From Prinsepia uniflora (taxonomy: Eukaryota > Streptophyta > Magnoliopsida > Rosales > Rosaceae), in the NCBI GenBank assembly GCA_032719365.1, contig CM064863.1:22701137-22765136 (forward strand): a stretch of DNA of 64,000 nucleotides, written 5' to 3'. Position 1 is the stretch's first letter, and every line of letters begins with the position of its first letter. The position numbers and the translations under genes are program-made. Positions 1-11,887 of this stretch are shown here, in pieces. Below the pieces are notes generated by a model that had not been told where the DNA came from, did not search any database, and saw nothing but the letters and a program-made list of their open reading frames with translations.

Positions 1-2825
1 GCATCCGGAATCAACCTGAAGGGCATTAAAAACAAAATCTGTGAGTGGACGAAAATAAACAAGTCTGTTTAAAAACATTTATAAGACATTTATGCCCCTC
101 AGTAAAACCATATGCATGCGCCAAAAACCAATGATCACACATTTATTTAGAAATAACCATTAGGGCCTTAGCCCGGAACCCAAAGCATAGTTTCAATTTC
201 CAAAAGTCAATCCAAGAGTTATTTCATAAATCCAGTAATATGAACCATAAGGCATATAATATAAACCATAACCATAATTTTAGCCACTGCACTATACACT
301 CCAATCCGACATCCCTGATGTCTGACGTCCCTGACGTCAATAAGGTCACAATCACAAGGCTACGCGTGCCACTCGGGTCTCAATTTCCGAGTTCAATCCC
401 CGAACCCCGTTCGGGTACAGCATCCCCGATGCTTAGCGTCATAGACGCTGGACGTACTAGACGTCTGTGACCTCTCCGAGGTACCTCATCCGGAGGAGAC
501 AATATAATATGGAAGGATTTATACAGTGCAGTACTAAATACATTTTATTGATATCCACATGCAAAACATATAGGTATACATAGATAAAATCCGAACCGAT
601 CGTTACGTTTCATCAAACGGGTCTCATGCCCAAATACCGTGAAACGTGCCATAACCGAAATATCATCAAAACCATTTATTGATTCCACCATGTGAACATA
701 TATAAAATGTAAACCAGAAAACATTTATTCAATTCCATTTTAGGGTCCCCGACCCGCAATCGTATGTAGAAATCAACTTGGCCCCTGACCCAATTTCACA
801 AGTTAACTGGGCCCCTGCACGATCCACATGTTAACTGGGCCCCTAGCCCGATTTCATAGTTCAACTGGGCCCCGGACCCGATTTTACATTATTCAAGTTC
901 GTAACCGTTTCATGAAATCATATCCAACCACATTTATGGAAATCGATGCAAATCCAGAAAACCTCGGTTTACGTGCAAATACGTAATTCACCTCGAAATA
1001 CGTGAAATCATTTTAAATTCACCGATATCCAAATTAAATCATTTAATCATAATTATAACAATCATAAAACAGTTATGCATGCATCGAATTTATGAAACCA
1101 ATGTCCACTGACAAACCGTTTAACCGAGCGCCTCGATACGCGTGCCATAGGCCTTCCCGGGCCACACCACTATCACCGGGACTCCCAATCCTATTCAAAT
1201 CACATTAGAGGATCACTAACCTCATCATTAACATCCTAATCAAGTCCCGTAATTTTCTCGAATTTTTACGTATTTTTAAACTGGATTTAAAACCTTCGGA
1301 CATCCCGAACAAAAACGAAACGGGATCCGATCGACACGAAACCAACGCTAAAATGTTCGTTACTTTGTATAGGATAAAAGTCATGTTGACCTCACCTCGA
1401 GATTTGTGCCCACGCGCCGTCACGCGCCGCCGTGAGTGGCTGCGCGTGGAAGCCACGCGCCTGCTACAGTGTTCCTTCTTCACCCGAATGACTGGTAAAC
1501 TGGTCTGATTACCCGCGATAGGATCCGGTTCAATCACACCCAATTCGACATCAATTCAATCCGTTCTTTCAACTGATCCCTTGTAATCAATCACCATTTA
1601 AGTTCTGTAAATCGAATTACACAAATCATGGTCTAAATCCTCACGACTCTCGATCGATCCTCGACGGGTTTTCAATTCGGGTTTCACGATATCGTCCCTG
1701 GTTTCCAAATTAATTCATTCAGTTAGCATCGTGAGAGTGTAAGGGACATTTCTACAAGGTCAATTTGAGAAATACTTACCTCAAACCCACTGAACACAAG
1801 CTCGACTTTGAGCTGCCATGGAAGCTCAGTTCTTCCTCAATCCGCCATGGTTTCTCTTCGTTCTTGAAGCAAAGCTGATCGTTTTGATCCCAGAAGACTC
1901 AAGGTAAACTCCATTTTGATCGTCACGGCCCAAATATTCCAATTCGAAATTCCCTCCAATTCCTCGAAATTTGATTCCCGAATTACACCTCCCCACTCAG
2001 TCCCCCCATGCTCTCCCTCAGCCAGAACCTTCCCCAAATCACCAAATATCCATTTGTGCAATCAATTGTGGAAGGGAGATTGACAATGGCCAGAACCCAA
2101 TTCTCTGTTTTGCTTGTTCACGGGTGAGGGAGGAATGATCAGAAATAGAAGGGAGGGATGAGATGGACGGCTGTGATGCAATCTGGGGGTGGAATGGATG
2201 GCTCAGATCAAAAGCAGGGATTTAATCCTAAATTATTATATAGTGGAAACTTTAGTATATAGTTTATGATTAGTGGATCAAGATCCAATCTAGCCGTCGG
2301 ATGAGTGACACTTGTCACTCATCCAAGTGTCCTCCAACCACCATTTCAGAATAAAATAATCCACACAGTTACCGAGACGTAACTTCCCCGATTTCACGTT
2401 TCAGACCATAACTTCCTCGTACGAAGTCCGATTTCGGCGTGCCGCCTGTCGTTGGATTCGCATCGACGAAACCTCCGTAACGGTCCTTGGCCCTCGGCCA
2501 TCGGACATCCCGGTCAAAAAGTCAACATTTCCCCTTCATTTGTCCAAATTATGAAAACGCCCTTGAACTTCCGTACATCATAACTTTCACCACGAACGTC
2601 GGAATCGAACGTGCCACCTGTCTATGAACTCGTGACGTCCCGAACTACATCACAGTCATCGGTCAAAGTCCATTTGACCATCTGAAATAAAAGTCAACAT
2701 TTTGCCCACGCCCAGGGGCAAAACGGTCATTTTGCACAATTCGTCCGAAATCGTCCAACTAATCCCAGATTAGTAAATCACAATTAAATATTATTAAATC
2801 CCAATATTCGGGACGGGTCGTTACA
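1..2825 (-). mobile_element. Long gypsy LTR, minus strand, 3' end outside the window
   Basis: The right edge (2812-2825) is the reverse complement of TGTAACGACCCGTCCCG, the 5' end shared by most long LTRs here. The left part (39-50) carries the inverted CTGTGAGTGGAC box found near the 3' end of these LTRs, so only a few hundred bases should be missing. The partner box lies at 1103-1112 beside a TGCATGCAT motif (RY-like). Between them, 725-890 holds repeated phrases of the form GGGC-CCC-AGCCCG. A perfect hairpin (GCGCGTGG/CCACGCGC) is at 1442-1460. The bases to the right are not a polypurine tract, so this is a solo LTR or the 5' LTR of an element lying to the left. No open frame here resembles a protein. 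Confidence 0.85.
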
Positions 2826-3127
2826 TGGCAGGCCTCAATTGACCCACTAGAAAGTTCTCTTGGGTGAAAAGATCAAAACACCCTTTGAAGGTAGAAAATG
2901 ACCAAAAATGCCCTCCATAATATCTAGGTTGTAATGTAACCCACCGATCTCTATTTATCGTGTATTAACCATCGATGAAATCAGTTTTGAGACCTACGTA
3001 ACCATGGTCACGAGAAGTCCATAACTCACCCGTATTAAAAAAGTCAACAAAAATACTATTATAGGCAAAACGGTCAATTCCATTAAAATATTATTTTAAT
3101 TCAATACCCGATGTTTCGGTTTGTTAC
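2826..3127 (-). repeat. Diverged LTR 5'-end fragment
   Basis: The fragment ends with a diverged form of the inverted TGTAAC start (GGTTTGTTACA). It also carries the usual LTR order of phrases: ACCTACGTAAC, GTCCATAACT, AAAGTCAAC, GGCAAAACGGTCA. It matches only the first 300 bases or so of the LTRs elsewhere in the window. It looks like a truncated relic into which, or beside which, the previous LTR inserted. No gene. Confidence 0.65.
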
Positions 3128-3452
3128 ACTATTAAGTCGGTGAAAGCATATAAAAAGGGAGAATGAAGATAACTCTAGGGCTTTCTAAGGTTTTTCTAGA
3201 CCCATCAGGTAAAATTACAAAAATGCTCTTAGTGACAAAATTACCAGTTTGGCCCTAGTCATTCTTACCTCATAACGTACTTATCTGAACTCCTTTCTCA
3301 GCGTTCCGTCTGTCTGCAAACTCAGGAGTTTGAGACTTTCATAACGGTTTTCACGAAAATGCCCAAAGAAAGTTTAGGTAAAAAAGTCAACTCTTTAACT
3401 TTAAAGGGGAAAATGGTCATTTCAAATTCTCTCAAATTTATGGGTCGTTACA
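3128..3452 (-). repeat. Second diverged LTR 5'-end fragment
   Basis: The fragment ends in TGGGTCGTTACA at 3441-3452 and contains the same conserved phrases (CATAACGTAC, GCGTTCCGTCTGTCTGC, AAAAAGTCAAC). It is about as long as the preceding fragment and in the same orientation, but differs in sequence, so it is a different insertion rather than a recent tandem duplicate. No gene. Confidence 0.65.
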
Positions 3453-4435
3453 TGCTATATGTTGCAATGGCTAGATTATAATTTTCAGATGATTATTTGA
3501 TGATTTTTCAGGAATTATTGATTGATTTTGAATACGCATTTTATGGTATTTTGTGTAAACTATGTTTTGGGCTTAAGCGTAAATTTTGAAATGCTTAATT
3601 TGGTTTTTAAGGCATTGATATGTATTATATGTGTGTCTCTCTCAATTTTTTTGGACTATTTGTTTACAAGCAACCATCCTCGGATATTTGGTTAGTCTTA
3701 GACATCCAGAGCACGGCTCGGTTTTCTTGAAATTGTTGATTGTGTTAGGACTCATACTTCTAGAGATCGTCTCTATTTTCCCAAGTGGTTTTGCCTATTG
3801 GTCGTGCGGATATGATATGGTAACTGGTATTCGAGCATCGAGGACTGGTTGGTCGGTTGATTTATTGGTACTGGTTGTTTATGTTGGTTACTGATGCTTG
3901 TGTCAAGATATTTTTATATTGATTTGATTTGCTGATATCATATCAGTTGGGTTGAGTTACCATTATTGAATTGGTTGGTTTTACTTTATCTTATTGATGC
4001 TTACGTCGAGGTTATTTTATATGATTTTATGATTATGGCTTTCAAGAAATGTGGGTTACGAGCTGTTTACTAATACCTCATATTTATTGTTGTGACACAA
4101 TTTATGATTTATTCGTAATTGAGATTCAATTGTTTATATTTTTATTCTATGCATGCATATTTGAGAAAATTGAGGATAAATATTTATTTTCCTCAAAAAA
4201 TATGTTTTAAAATATGTATTTTTTGTCCACTAATACCTTTCAATGGTTTTGATAACCCTCTAGGCCATTCCATGAAAATCGAAGTTGAACAAGAGGCAGA
4301 GGCATGAACAATAAAGCAGTATGAGTATCTATTGTCTGACAATAATTGAGGATAGTTTCAGTATTTTGGGTTCGTTGCTAAAAGGGAGCAGGACTGGGCG
4401 CGATTATCAAAGTGTTTTAGGAGCTGGTGCTATCA
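3453..4435 (+). repeat. 5' LTR (left-truncated) of the 3453-18130 element
   Basis: The segment aligns from its first base to about 17100-18130 of the 3' LTR, with shared phrases such as GGAATTATTGATTGATTTTG and closely similar CCAGAGC(A/T)CG segments. It ends GGTGCTATCA just before a primer-binding site. About 1.7 kb of the LTR's 5' part is missing, replaced by the two reversed LTR fragments to the left. The small frames here are LTR sequence, not genes. Confidence 0.85.
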
Positions 4436-4436
4436 A

Positions 4437-4450
4437 TTTGGTATCAAAGT
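4437..4450 (+). other. Primer-binding site (initiator-Met tRNA)
   Basis: TTTGGTATCAAAGT follows the LTR end after one base. It matches the gypsy primer site TGGTATCAGAGC, with one mismatch in the core. This is where tRNA-Met would prime minus-strand DNA synthesis. It fixes the end of the 5' LTR. Confidence 0.75.
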
Positions 4451-5040
4451 AGGGGTGCTAAATTGTATTTTCCAATGATATTCCTTCGAGACAAGAGCCC
4501 CATTCACGGTTTGGCAAGAAGACGAGTATACAAGCCTAGGATAGACTTGGGGCTTGAATGGATCCTGGATTATCGGGTCGGATATTGGATAATGTGTTCA
4601 AGTATTGGAGGATTTGTGTGGATCTAGATAGTGAGCAAGCCCAGAGACGAGAGCCATAGTGTTTAGAAGCATGTTTGACTTGAATATGATAGATAAATGA
4701 GTTCTTCGGCTAGAGTGAGTATTTGAGGTTTGAAGTAATGAAATACCTTATATTCGATCTAATGCGTATAACGACGTTTTTCCTTGATGACTAAGCATAC
4801 CAGTGGTGACATAGATTGCAAATAGGATTTGAGTAAGAGTCAAGATATTCAATTAGGAATCAGATATGAGTCCATATATGGGAATATGACTCGGAATGAG
4901 TTGAAATAGGGAACTAGGGCTTGAGAAGAGCCAAAAGGTGGAAATGTCAGTTACAATTCTGAAAATTGAATAAGGATTCGACAGGAATCAGATAAAATAT
5001 TGTGGAATTGGTAATTATAGTTGTTGGACAAATAAGTTTG
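4451..5040 (+). pseudogene. Decayed interior, former gag/protease region
   Basis: By position between primer site and RT, this 590-base stretch should hold gag and protease, about 2.3 kb in an intact element. It is much too short and has stops in every frame. I could not identify a gag, zinc-knuckle or protease motif. It is probably the product of internal deletion followed by decay. Confidence 0.5.
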
Positions 5041-5540
5041 AGTTTGTTTATTGATTACAACCAGCTCAACAAGGAGACAATGTAGAATAAATACTCGATG
5101 CCTCGGATAAATGATTTGTTTGATCAGTTGAGAAGGGCTAGACACTTTTTGAAAATTGATTTGTGGTCCAAATACCATTAGTTAAGGATAAAGAAGGAAG
5201 ATATTCCAAAAATAGCCTTCCAGACAAGATATGGTCATTATGAGTTCTTAGTGATGCCGTTTGGGTTGGCCAATGCGTCAGTAGCGTTCATGGATTTGAT
5301 GAATAAGGCATTTTGACTATTCTTACATCGATTTGTGATAATGTTTATCGATGACATTTCTGGTGTATTGAAAGAGTAAAAGGTGCATGAAAAATACTCG
5401 AAGATACTGTTGAATACACTATGGGAGAATCAGTTGTATGCAAAGTTCAACAAATGTTAGTTTTAACTAACTAGTGGTGGTTTCCTAGGGCATGTTATAG
5501 CAGCTGACGGGATCAGCATGGACCCCCCAAAAATAGAGGC
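5041..5540 (+). pseudogene. Reverse transcriptase fragment, upstream half
   Basis: Translation of the plus strand with stops ignored gives the gypsy RT order: FIDYNQLNK near the start, PRINDLFDQLRRARHFLKIDL, YGHYEFLVMPFGLANA, the catalytic box MFIDDI at about 5341-5358 (usual L-F-I-D-D-I-L), and FLGHVI, ending GISMDPPKIEA at 5539. Several TAG/TGA stops and a disrupted box after FIDDI show it is dead. The sequence stops at the GAGGC target duplication (5536-5540) and resumes at 13505 with VANW. RT would copy element RNA into DNA in cytoplasmic particles. Confidence 0.9.
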
Positions 5541-5670
5541 TGATAGGACTCACCCTGATTATCACCTCGATAATCGGGAAGAATCCTGCTCCCGTCTGAC
5601 AACCGAACACAAATGACCAAAATAACCATAATATCTACATCACATACATTGTCAGACCAAGGAGAACGTA
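5541..5670 (-). repeat. 130-bp remnant of the nested element's 3' LTR
   Basis: The stretch matches the first 130 or so bases of 8528 onward almost base for base (shared phrases ACCTCGATAATCGGG, CTCCCGTCTGA, CATACATTGTCAGACCA). The match stops abruptly at GAGAACGTA, where RNase H coding sequence starts. This is a deletion junction inside the element. Confidence 0.9.
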
Positions 5671-6993
5671 CGAGTGTGAAGAAATATTTCAAACTCTGAT
5701 GATCAGTAAAGATCCTACACGTTTCACCTTATAAATAATGTCTCCAAATTTTCAATGCATGTACAACTGCTGCAAGCTCCAAATCGTGAGTGGGGTAATT
5801 TAGTTCATGGGGTTTCAACTGTCGGGAAGCATAAGCAATCACCCATCCATGTTGCATCAAAACATACCCCAAACCTTGCAAGGAAGCATCACTATATACC
5901 TCAAATTCTCCACTATCGTCAGGAAGGGCCAACACAGAAGCAGATGTCAATCGCCTCTTCAACTCTTGAAAACTTTGCTCACAATCCTCATCCCAAAAAA
6001 ATCTGACTCCGTTCCTAGTTAGCCGTGTCAATGGGGCAGCAATGGTAGAAAATCCCTCTACAAAACGCCTGTAGTAACCAGCTAATCCCATGAAACTTCT
6101 AATCTCAGTAACTGTCTTTGGTTGTTCCCAATTTGCTACTGCTTCAATCTTTTGGGGATCCACGCTAATTCCTTCTGTTGAAATCACATGTCCCAAGAAA
6201 CTAACACTAGTCAACCAAAATTGACACTTACTAAGCTTTGCATATAACTGATTCTTCCATAGGGTACTAAGCACCATCCTCAAGTGCTTTTCGTGCGCCT
6301 TCGCACTCTTCGAGTATACTAAGATGTCATCAATGAATAGAATAACAAAACGATCCAGGTATGGCCGAAACACTCGGTTCATTAAATCCATAAACGTTGC
6401 TGGTGCATTAGTTAAACCAAATGGAATCACTAGGAACTCATAATGACCACACTGGGTTCTAAAAGCTGTTTTGGGTACATCTTCTTCTCTAACCCGCAAC
6501 TGATGATAACCGGAGCAAAGATCGATCTTGGAAAGTATCGAGCTCTTCTTAACTGATCAAACATGTCATCAATCTAAGGCAGGGGGTATTTATTCCTGAT
6601 TGTTACCTTATTTAATTGTCGGTAATCAATGCATAACCTCAAACTTCCCTCCTTCTTCCTTACAAACAAGACCGGATCTCCCCACAAACTCGGTCGAATA
6701 AACCCCATATCTACTAGCTCTTGCAACTGTACCTTCAATTCTTTTAGCTCAGCTGGCGCCATACGATAAGGTGTCTGGGAAATAGGTTGCGTACCCGGAA
6801 TAAGATCAATAGTGAACTCAATATCTCGATGGGGTGGTAATCCCGGAAAATCCTCCGGAAAAACATCTGGAAACTCCCGCAAAACCGAAATATCTTCTGC
6901 TTTTAACGGTGCAGCATGTATGTCAACCACATGAGCCAAATATCTCTGGTACCCTTTCTTCAACAACTTGTTCGCTGTCAAAGCCGAGATCAC
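5671..6993 (-). pseudogene. gypsy pol: RT and truncated RNase H
   Basis: Read on the minus strand, 6993-6574 gives the RT N-terminal part: FPDVFPEDFPGLPPHRDIEF, IDLIPGTQPIS, PYRMAPAELKELK and LCIDYRQLNKVTIRNKYPLP. A TAG stop and a one-base frameshift lie between about 6576 and 6530. The frame resumes at 6499 with LRVREEDVPKTAF, HYEFLVIPFGLTNAPA, the catalytic LFIDDILVYS box and FLGHVIS. The RNase H domain follows: FEVYSDASLQGLGYVL, AYASRQLKPHE, LELAAVVHALKIWRHYL. A stop at about 5729 is followed in frame by FTDHQSLKYF before the deletion junction at 5671. These enzymes would copy the element's RNA and degrade the template. Residues and order are typical of chromovirus-type gypsy pol; integrase is absent. 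Confidence 0.93.
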
Positions 6994-7068
6994 ACAAATA
7001 GGAACTGCTCGCTTCTCTCCCTGAAGTGGTAACCCTGGACTCCGAAAAGTTACCTTCTTGTCGAAACA

Positions 7069-7374
7069 CTAGATAGAAGCATGATGTAATGTCAACCAAT
7101 CCATTCTGAGAATAACATCAAAATCATGCAAGTCCAGGAGTATCAAATCAGCTACTAACCCAACATTACGTACCATCACAGGACACTCTCTCAACACCTG
7201 ATTCACTACATACACTTCACTTGTAGGTGTACCCATACCCATATCACCACCTAGTGCGGACACCTCTCTCTCTGCTAACAGTCCGTAACTTTTCGAGATA
7301 AAGGAATGAGTAGCCCCCGGATCTATCAAAGCACGTACATCGTGACCAAAGATTGTAAGCATACCTGTCACCAC
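7069..7374 (-). pseudogene. gypsy aspartic protease
   Basis: The 101-residue frame contains ALIDPGATHSFIS near its start, the retropepsin active-site region. Most plant gypsy copies have D-S/T-G; here the middle residue is proline, which would probably impair activity. The downstream LLDLHDFDVILRMDWLTLHHA segment is the conserved flap and C-terminal part of this family (usual DVILGMDWL). It would cut the Gag-Pol polyprotein during particle maturation. It lies between the gag zinc knuckle and RT, as expected. The frame closes at a stop at 7069, so the link to RT is broken. Confidence 0.88.
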
Positions 7375-7463
7375 GCCAGGTGCTGCTCGGGCCTCCTGTT
7401 GTGTAACTGCAAATACTCAAGCCTGTGGTCCTAAAGATCGACCACGACCCCTCAATCCACTGC

Positions 7464-8431
7464 TAGCTCCAGTACCTCCTATAGTACTCGCTGTCCCAGA
7501 AACTGAAGCTGCAATCCGACCCTGTTCCACTGTACCCCGACCTGTGCCACCACCCTGTGCTAAAGATGGACACTCTCTCCCGTAGTGGCCCTGCTCTCCA
7601 CATAAGAAACATCCCGACTGAATTAGTCATTCTGTCTTCTTGTGGACGCAACTGACATCGCAATCACCTGCGGGGTCGGATGTGATCTGGATCCTCTGAA
7701 CCCGGAACTCTGGAAACTACCAGGTCTACCAAATCGATCACCACCAGCGGATGAAGCTCCACTATAACTGCTTCTCTTCGGGGCTCTCTGGCTCGATGAT
7801 CCAGGAAACAGACGCTCTCGGTGTTGTCCACCACTTGAGAACTATGGACGTGCCAGCAAACTGGCCTCCACTCGTACTGCAACATCCGATAACTCTCTGA
7901 GGGTAGTAAAAGATTCGACCGTCACAATAGCACGTATCTCGCCTCATAGACCAAGCTCAAACCTACGGCATTTCTCGGCCTCAGTAGCTACAAAAGCAGG
8001 AGCAAAACATGATAACATCAGAAACTTCTGCTTATACTTTGTCACTGACAAATTCCCTTGTCGGAGCTGTAGAAACTCTGCCTCTTTAGCATCGCGGAAT
8101 GAACGGGGATAATGCTGATTAAGAAACTGCTCGCGGAAAGTCTCCCAAGTCACTGTATGGGTATCCCAACCTGACACCTCTAGGGTATACCACCACTCAT
8201 ATGTAGCCCTATCCAGCAAGAAGGTGGCCAAAAAAACTCGATCCTCAAGAGGACATCGCATCACAGTAAAAATCCGCTCAAACTAAGTAATCCACCGGTG
8301 GGCTTCCTCAGGATCTACCCCCCGCTAAACACCGTAGCCCCAAGGCGCTGGACTCACTCGATCGTGGCACTCTCAGTATCTCTAGCAACGTCTTTCGCAG
8401 GCCGTGGAGGGGGCTCACGTCTCGGAGGCAT
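7464..8431 (-). pseudogene. gypsy gag with zinc knuckle
   Basis: A start codon at 8431 opens MPPRREPPPRP, a typical plant gypsy gag start, but stops follow before 8264. The segment 8264-7944 gives the Retrotrans_gag domain: EDRVFLATFLL, ATYEWWYTLE, TWETFREQFLNQHYP, KEAEFLQLRQGNLSVTKYKQKF. After a TGA the frame continues (RAIVTVESFTTLRELSDVAV), then a frameshift. The CCHC zinc knuckle CFLCGEQGHYGREC lies at 7611-7570. Gag would form the particle and bind RNA through the knuckle. At least three breaks make it non-functional. Confidence 0.9.
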
Positions 8432-8513
8432 GGTCGATCGTTCTCTGAAAGAGGCATAAGTTAGTACAACAATCTAGGCACATCAAAGTGCCAGACACAA
8501 ACCGTCAACCTAT

Positions 8514-8526
8514 GCCCTGATACCAA
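8514..8526 (-). other. Primer-binding site of the nested element
   Basis: On the minus strand, TTGGTATCAGGGC lies directly inside the LTR end (TGTCA). It matches the initiator-Met primer site TGGTATCAGAGC with one change. It fixes the inner boundary of the 5' LTR at 8528. Confidence 0.85.
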
Positions 8527-8771
8527 ATGACAGGACCCACCCCGATTATCACCTCGATAATCGGGAAGAATCCTGCTCCCGTCTGATAACCGAACACAAA
8601 TGACCAAAATAACCATAATAACTACATCACATACATTGTCAGACCAGGGAGAACGTATGATACAACATACTGTACAATAAGTCAACAGTATCATAGAGCA
8701 TAGTTAACATTACAAGCTGAGAATAAAACCCTACTCTATGAGCTAACTACACACACAACAGGAAGACTTTA

Positions 8772-11700
8772 TGTAACGACCCGTCCCAAATTCCTAGATT
8801 AGATTAGTGACTAATCACGATTAGTGAGGCTAATCGGTGATTAGTTAGGCGAAATCGGACAAACAATGCGAAATGACCATTTTGCCCCTAGTCGTGGAAA
8901 AACGTTGATTTTTCATTCTGGCAGTCAAATGGACTTTGACTGATGACCGTGACGTATTTCGTGACGTCACGAGTTCATAGACAGGTGGCATGTTCAATTC
9001 CGACATTCGAGAAAGAAGTTATGACGTTCGGAAGTTTATGGGCATTTTGGTAATTTTGGTTAAAAGGGGTCAAATGTTAGCTTTTTGACCGGGAGGTCTG
9101 ATGGCTGAGGGACGAAGACCGTTATGTAGATCACGACGATACGAATCCGTAGATAGGCGGCACGTCGAATTCGGACGTTCGACGGTGAAGTTATGGTTCA
9201 CGGAAGTTTCAGGATACTATTCACGACGACACGTTTGGGAGGACCGTTTGTCTCTAGTGGGGCCCAGATATTTAGTTCCTGCCCTATGGATGAGTGAAAA
9301 GTGCCACCCATCCACAGGCTATCCTTATGCCTTCATGCATATCATCCTCATCGATCATTCTTCATTTCAAACCCAAACCATTTCCCGATCTCATTTCTCT
9401 CATCTGTGCAACCCAAACACCAAACCCTTAACCCCAAATGATCCTGGAGAGACTATAGAGTGAGAGAGGAGGACTAGGGAAGGGAGCTGGTGGCTGGAAC
9501 CGCCGTGGGTGGTGGCTGGAACCCAGAACCCGAGCGGGTACCCGGTAAGCCCATTTTCATTTTTTATTTGGATTTTGATGTTATGGACCGTTTTGGATGA
9601 TTAGGATGGGTTATTTAGGTTGCTAGGGGAGTTTTTAGGAAGGTTTGGATGAAGGTTGGACGTCGGGGAAGCCCTGGGAGGTTTTGGGATTTTCGAACCG
9701 TGAAGGGAAAAATCAACCCGGTCGGGTTTTAGAGGTTTTAAGGCTTCTAATTAATTGGGTTAGGTTCCTAGGATGATTATAGGAAGGTTAGGATTGATTA
9801 GGATTGAAAACGGTGAAAAACTGGGCAGGAATGAGCTTGAACCGGTCACGCCGGTCCAAGTTGCAGGCGAACCGGACCGGACCGGTTCAGACCGGTCAAC
9901 GCGAGGTAGGGGATGACACTGTAGCAGGCGCGTGGCTCCCACGCGCAGCCACTTCAGGCGGCGCGTGCGGGCGCGTGGGGGAGAATTTAAGGACGGTTCC
10001 AACATGTCAAATAATCTATTCGATTTAACGAATATTTTGGGACTGGTTTCGAGTCGATCAGACATCGTTTCGATAGGTTTCGGGTTGTTCGAAGGTTTAG
10101 GTTCAGTTTTAAAAATAGTTAAAAGTTCAGGAAAATTACGGGGCTTTGGTAGGCGGTTAATAAGGTAGTTAGTAACCTTCTATTACGATTTGGACAGGTT
10201 TGGGAGTCCCGGTGAGGGTGATCGGCTCGGGGAGCCGTATGGCACGCAAATCTAGGCGGTAGCTCGGACGGTCTGTGAGTGGACCTTGTTTTCTAAATTG
10301 GTGCATGCATAAATGTTTATTATATGTTTTAAATACTTATTTGTGATGCCATGAATGCATTTGGATGTGTGGTTAGTATAGGCACATATTTCGAGGTTTC
10401 GGCCCTATACGGTGCCTATACGGGTCTGTATTTCTTTATTGGTTTAAATGAAAAGGTTTTAGATTTCTAAAAAGATAAACTCGGGTATGAGACCCATTTG
10501 GTTTAGTCTCGGGCATATGAATCTAGTTACGACCTTCGGGTCTAAATCGTAGTCGCGACGGGTGCTATGTGCACGACGATCAATGATATGACGCTCGCCT
10601 CCAGATTGGGATGTGTTCCTTCCGGAGAGGTCACGATGCACGATTCGTGGTCGGGCAGCTTGGGGAGGCTCAACTTCGGAGTGCTGACGGTTCAGGATAT
10701 CGATCGGTGATGGGTGCACCATGATCTTGTGGTGGTCGCGTCAGTTGATACGTTCACGGCGACATACCAGGATTGTTGGCGGTCCTGGATGGATGGTTAC
10801 ACACATCACTATGATCGGAGTCGTGACTGACCCTTAGATATCGGGCACGGTGCCCAGTTGAGTCATATGTTCGGGCACGAGACCCAGTTGTTTTACACAG
10901 ATGATTTCGGGTCAGGGACGCTAGATGGATTTCCAAGTTCATGACGGTTTATGGGAACCGGCATGAACCTTGGAAAGGTCATTGTGGTTCATGACGATTT
11001 ATGGGAACCGGCATGAACCGTTGTCAGGTCATTATGGTGCATGACGGTTTATGGGAACTGGCATGAACCCTTGTTATTGATGTTTGGATCATGACGGTTC
11101 AGGGGAACCGGGTATGAATGTTTATGTTATGTATATATATGTTCATCTACCTTTCTTTACTTGTTCTATTATCTCCTTCAAAGAGGGTCGTTGGTCTGGG
11201 TGGACCCCGGAGTAGTCACGGAGCACTGACTGAGTGGGAGTCACCCCATTTGGGTTCCTTACTCTCAGGAAGGCTATGATTACTATTACCTCGGGTAGGG
11301 TCAGTGGTCTGCGGACATTGATCTTGACTTTGAGAAGACTCGGATTGAGACCTGGGTAGCATGCGCGTAGCTTTGGAAACCGTGACAGGATTGGTTGTGT
11401 GAATGATATGTGTATATGATATAAATATGATATATGATATGTAATGTATGGTTACACAGGTTTTGGGCAGTGGCCCGTACGGTTGAGTCTTTATGATTCT
11501 TTCACTATGGATTTGGGCAGTGGCCCGTATGGTCGTTTTTATTATGGTTCTTTCAATCTTAGTTTTGGGCTTAGTTCCCACCGATGGTTTTTCTGGATAA
11601 ATGGTTTTCGAATGCATGCACGCTTTTTAGTGAAGGGTACAAATGTCTTTATGGAATTTTTTTATAAACTCTTGTTTTGTCCACTCACAGTTTTTAATGT

Positions 11701-11887
11701 TTTGACTGCCCTTCAAGTTGACATCGGATGTGGACTGTAGCAGAGACCGAGATATCACATACCTCCTCCGGATCCTGGAGTACTCTGATAGCCCGGGAGG
11801 GAAAAGGTCGGAAATATCTCTTGTCGTGTCAGACGGGAGCAAGGTCATCCCGCGTTAATCCCGGAGGGATTGGGATGGGTTCTGTCA
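8772..11887 (+). mobile_element. Solo LTR, 3,116 bp, duplication CTTTA
   Basis: The LTR starts TGTAACGACCCGTCCC, ends GATGGGTTCTGTCA, and is flanked by CTTTA at 8767-8771 and 11888-11892. No primer site, polypurine tract or interior remains, so it arose by recombination between two LTRs of one element. A hairpin is at 9928-9946, a GTGAGTGGAC box at 10275-10284, a hairpin array at 10937-11119, and the inverted box at 11679-11688. It resembles the LTR at 42907-46092 closely through its whole length. Open frames inside it, including one of 120 residues at 9101, are LTR sequence and not genes. Confidence 0.95.
10937..11119 (+). repeat. Four hairpin-forming units at exact 50-base period
   Basis: Units start at 10937, 10987, 11037 and 11087. 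Each has a left arm GTTCATG-A-CGGTT, a six-base loop TATGGG, and a right arm AACCG-G-CATGAAC. The arms are complementary except for the central A/G. Units 2-4 carry one or a few arm mismatches. The same phrase recurs in the LTRs at 42907-46092 and, reversed, 53331-57274. Confidence 0.85.
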
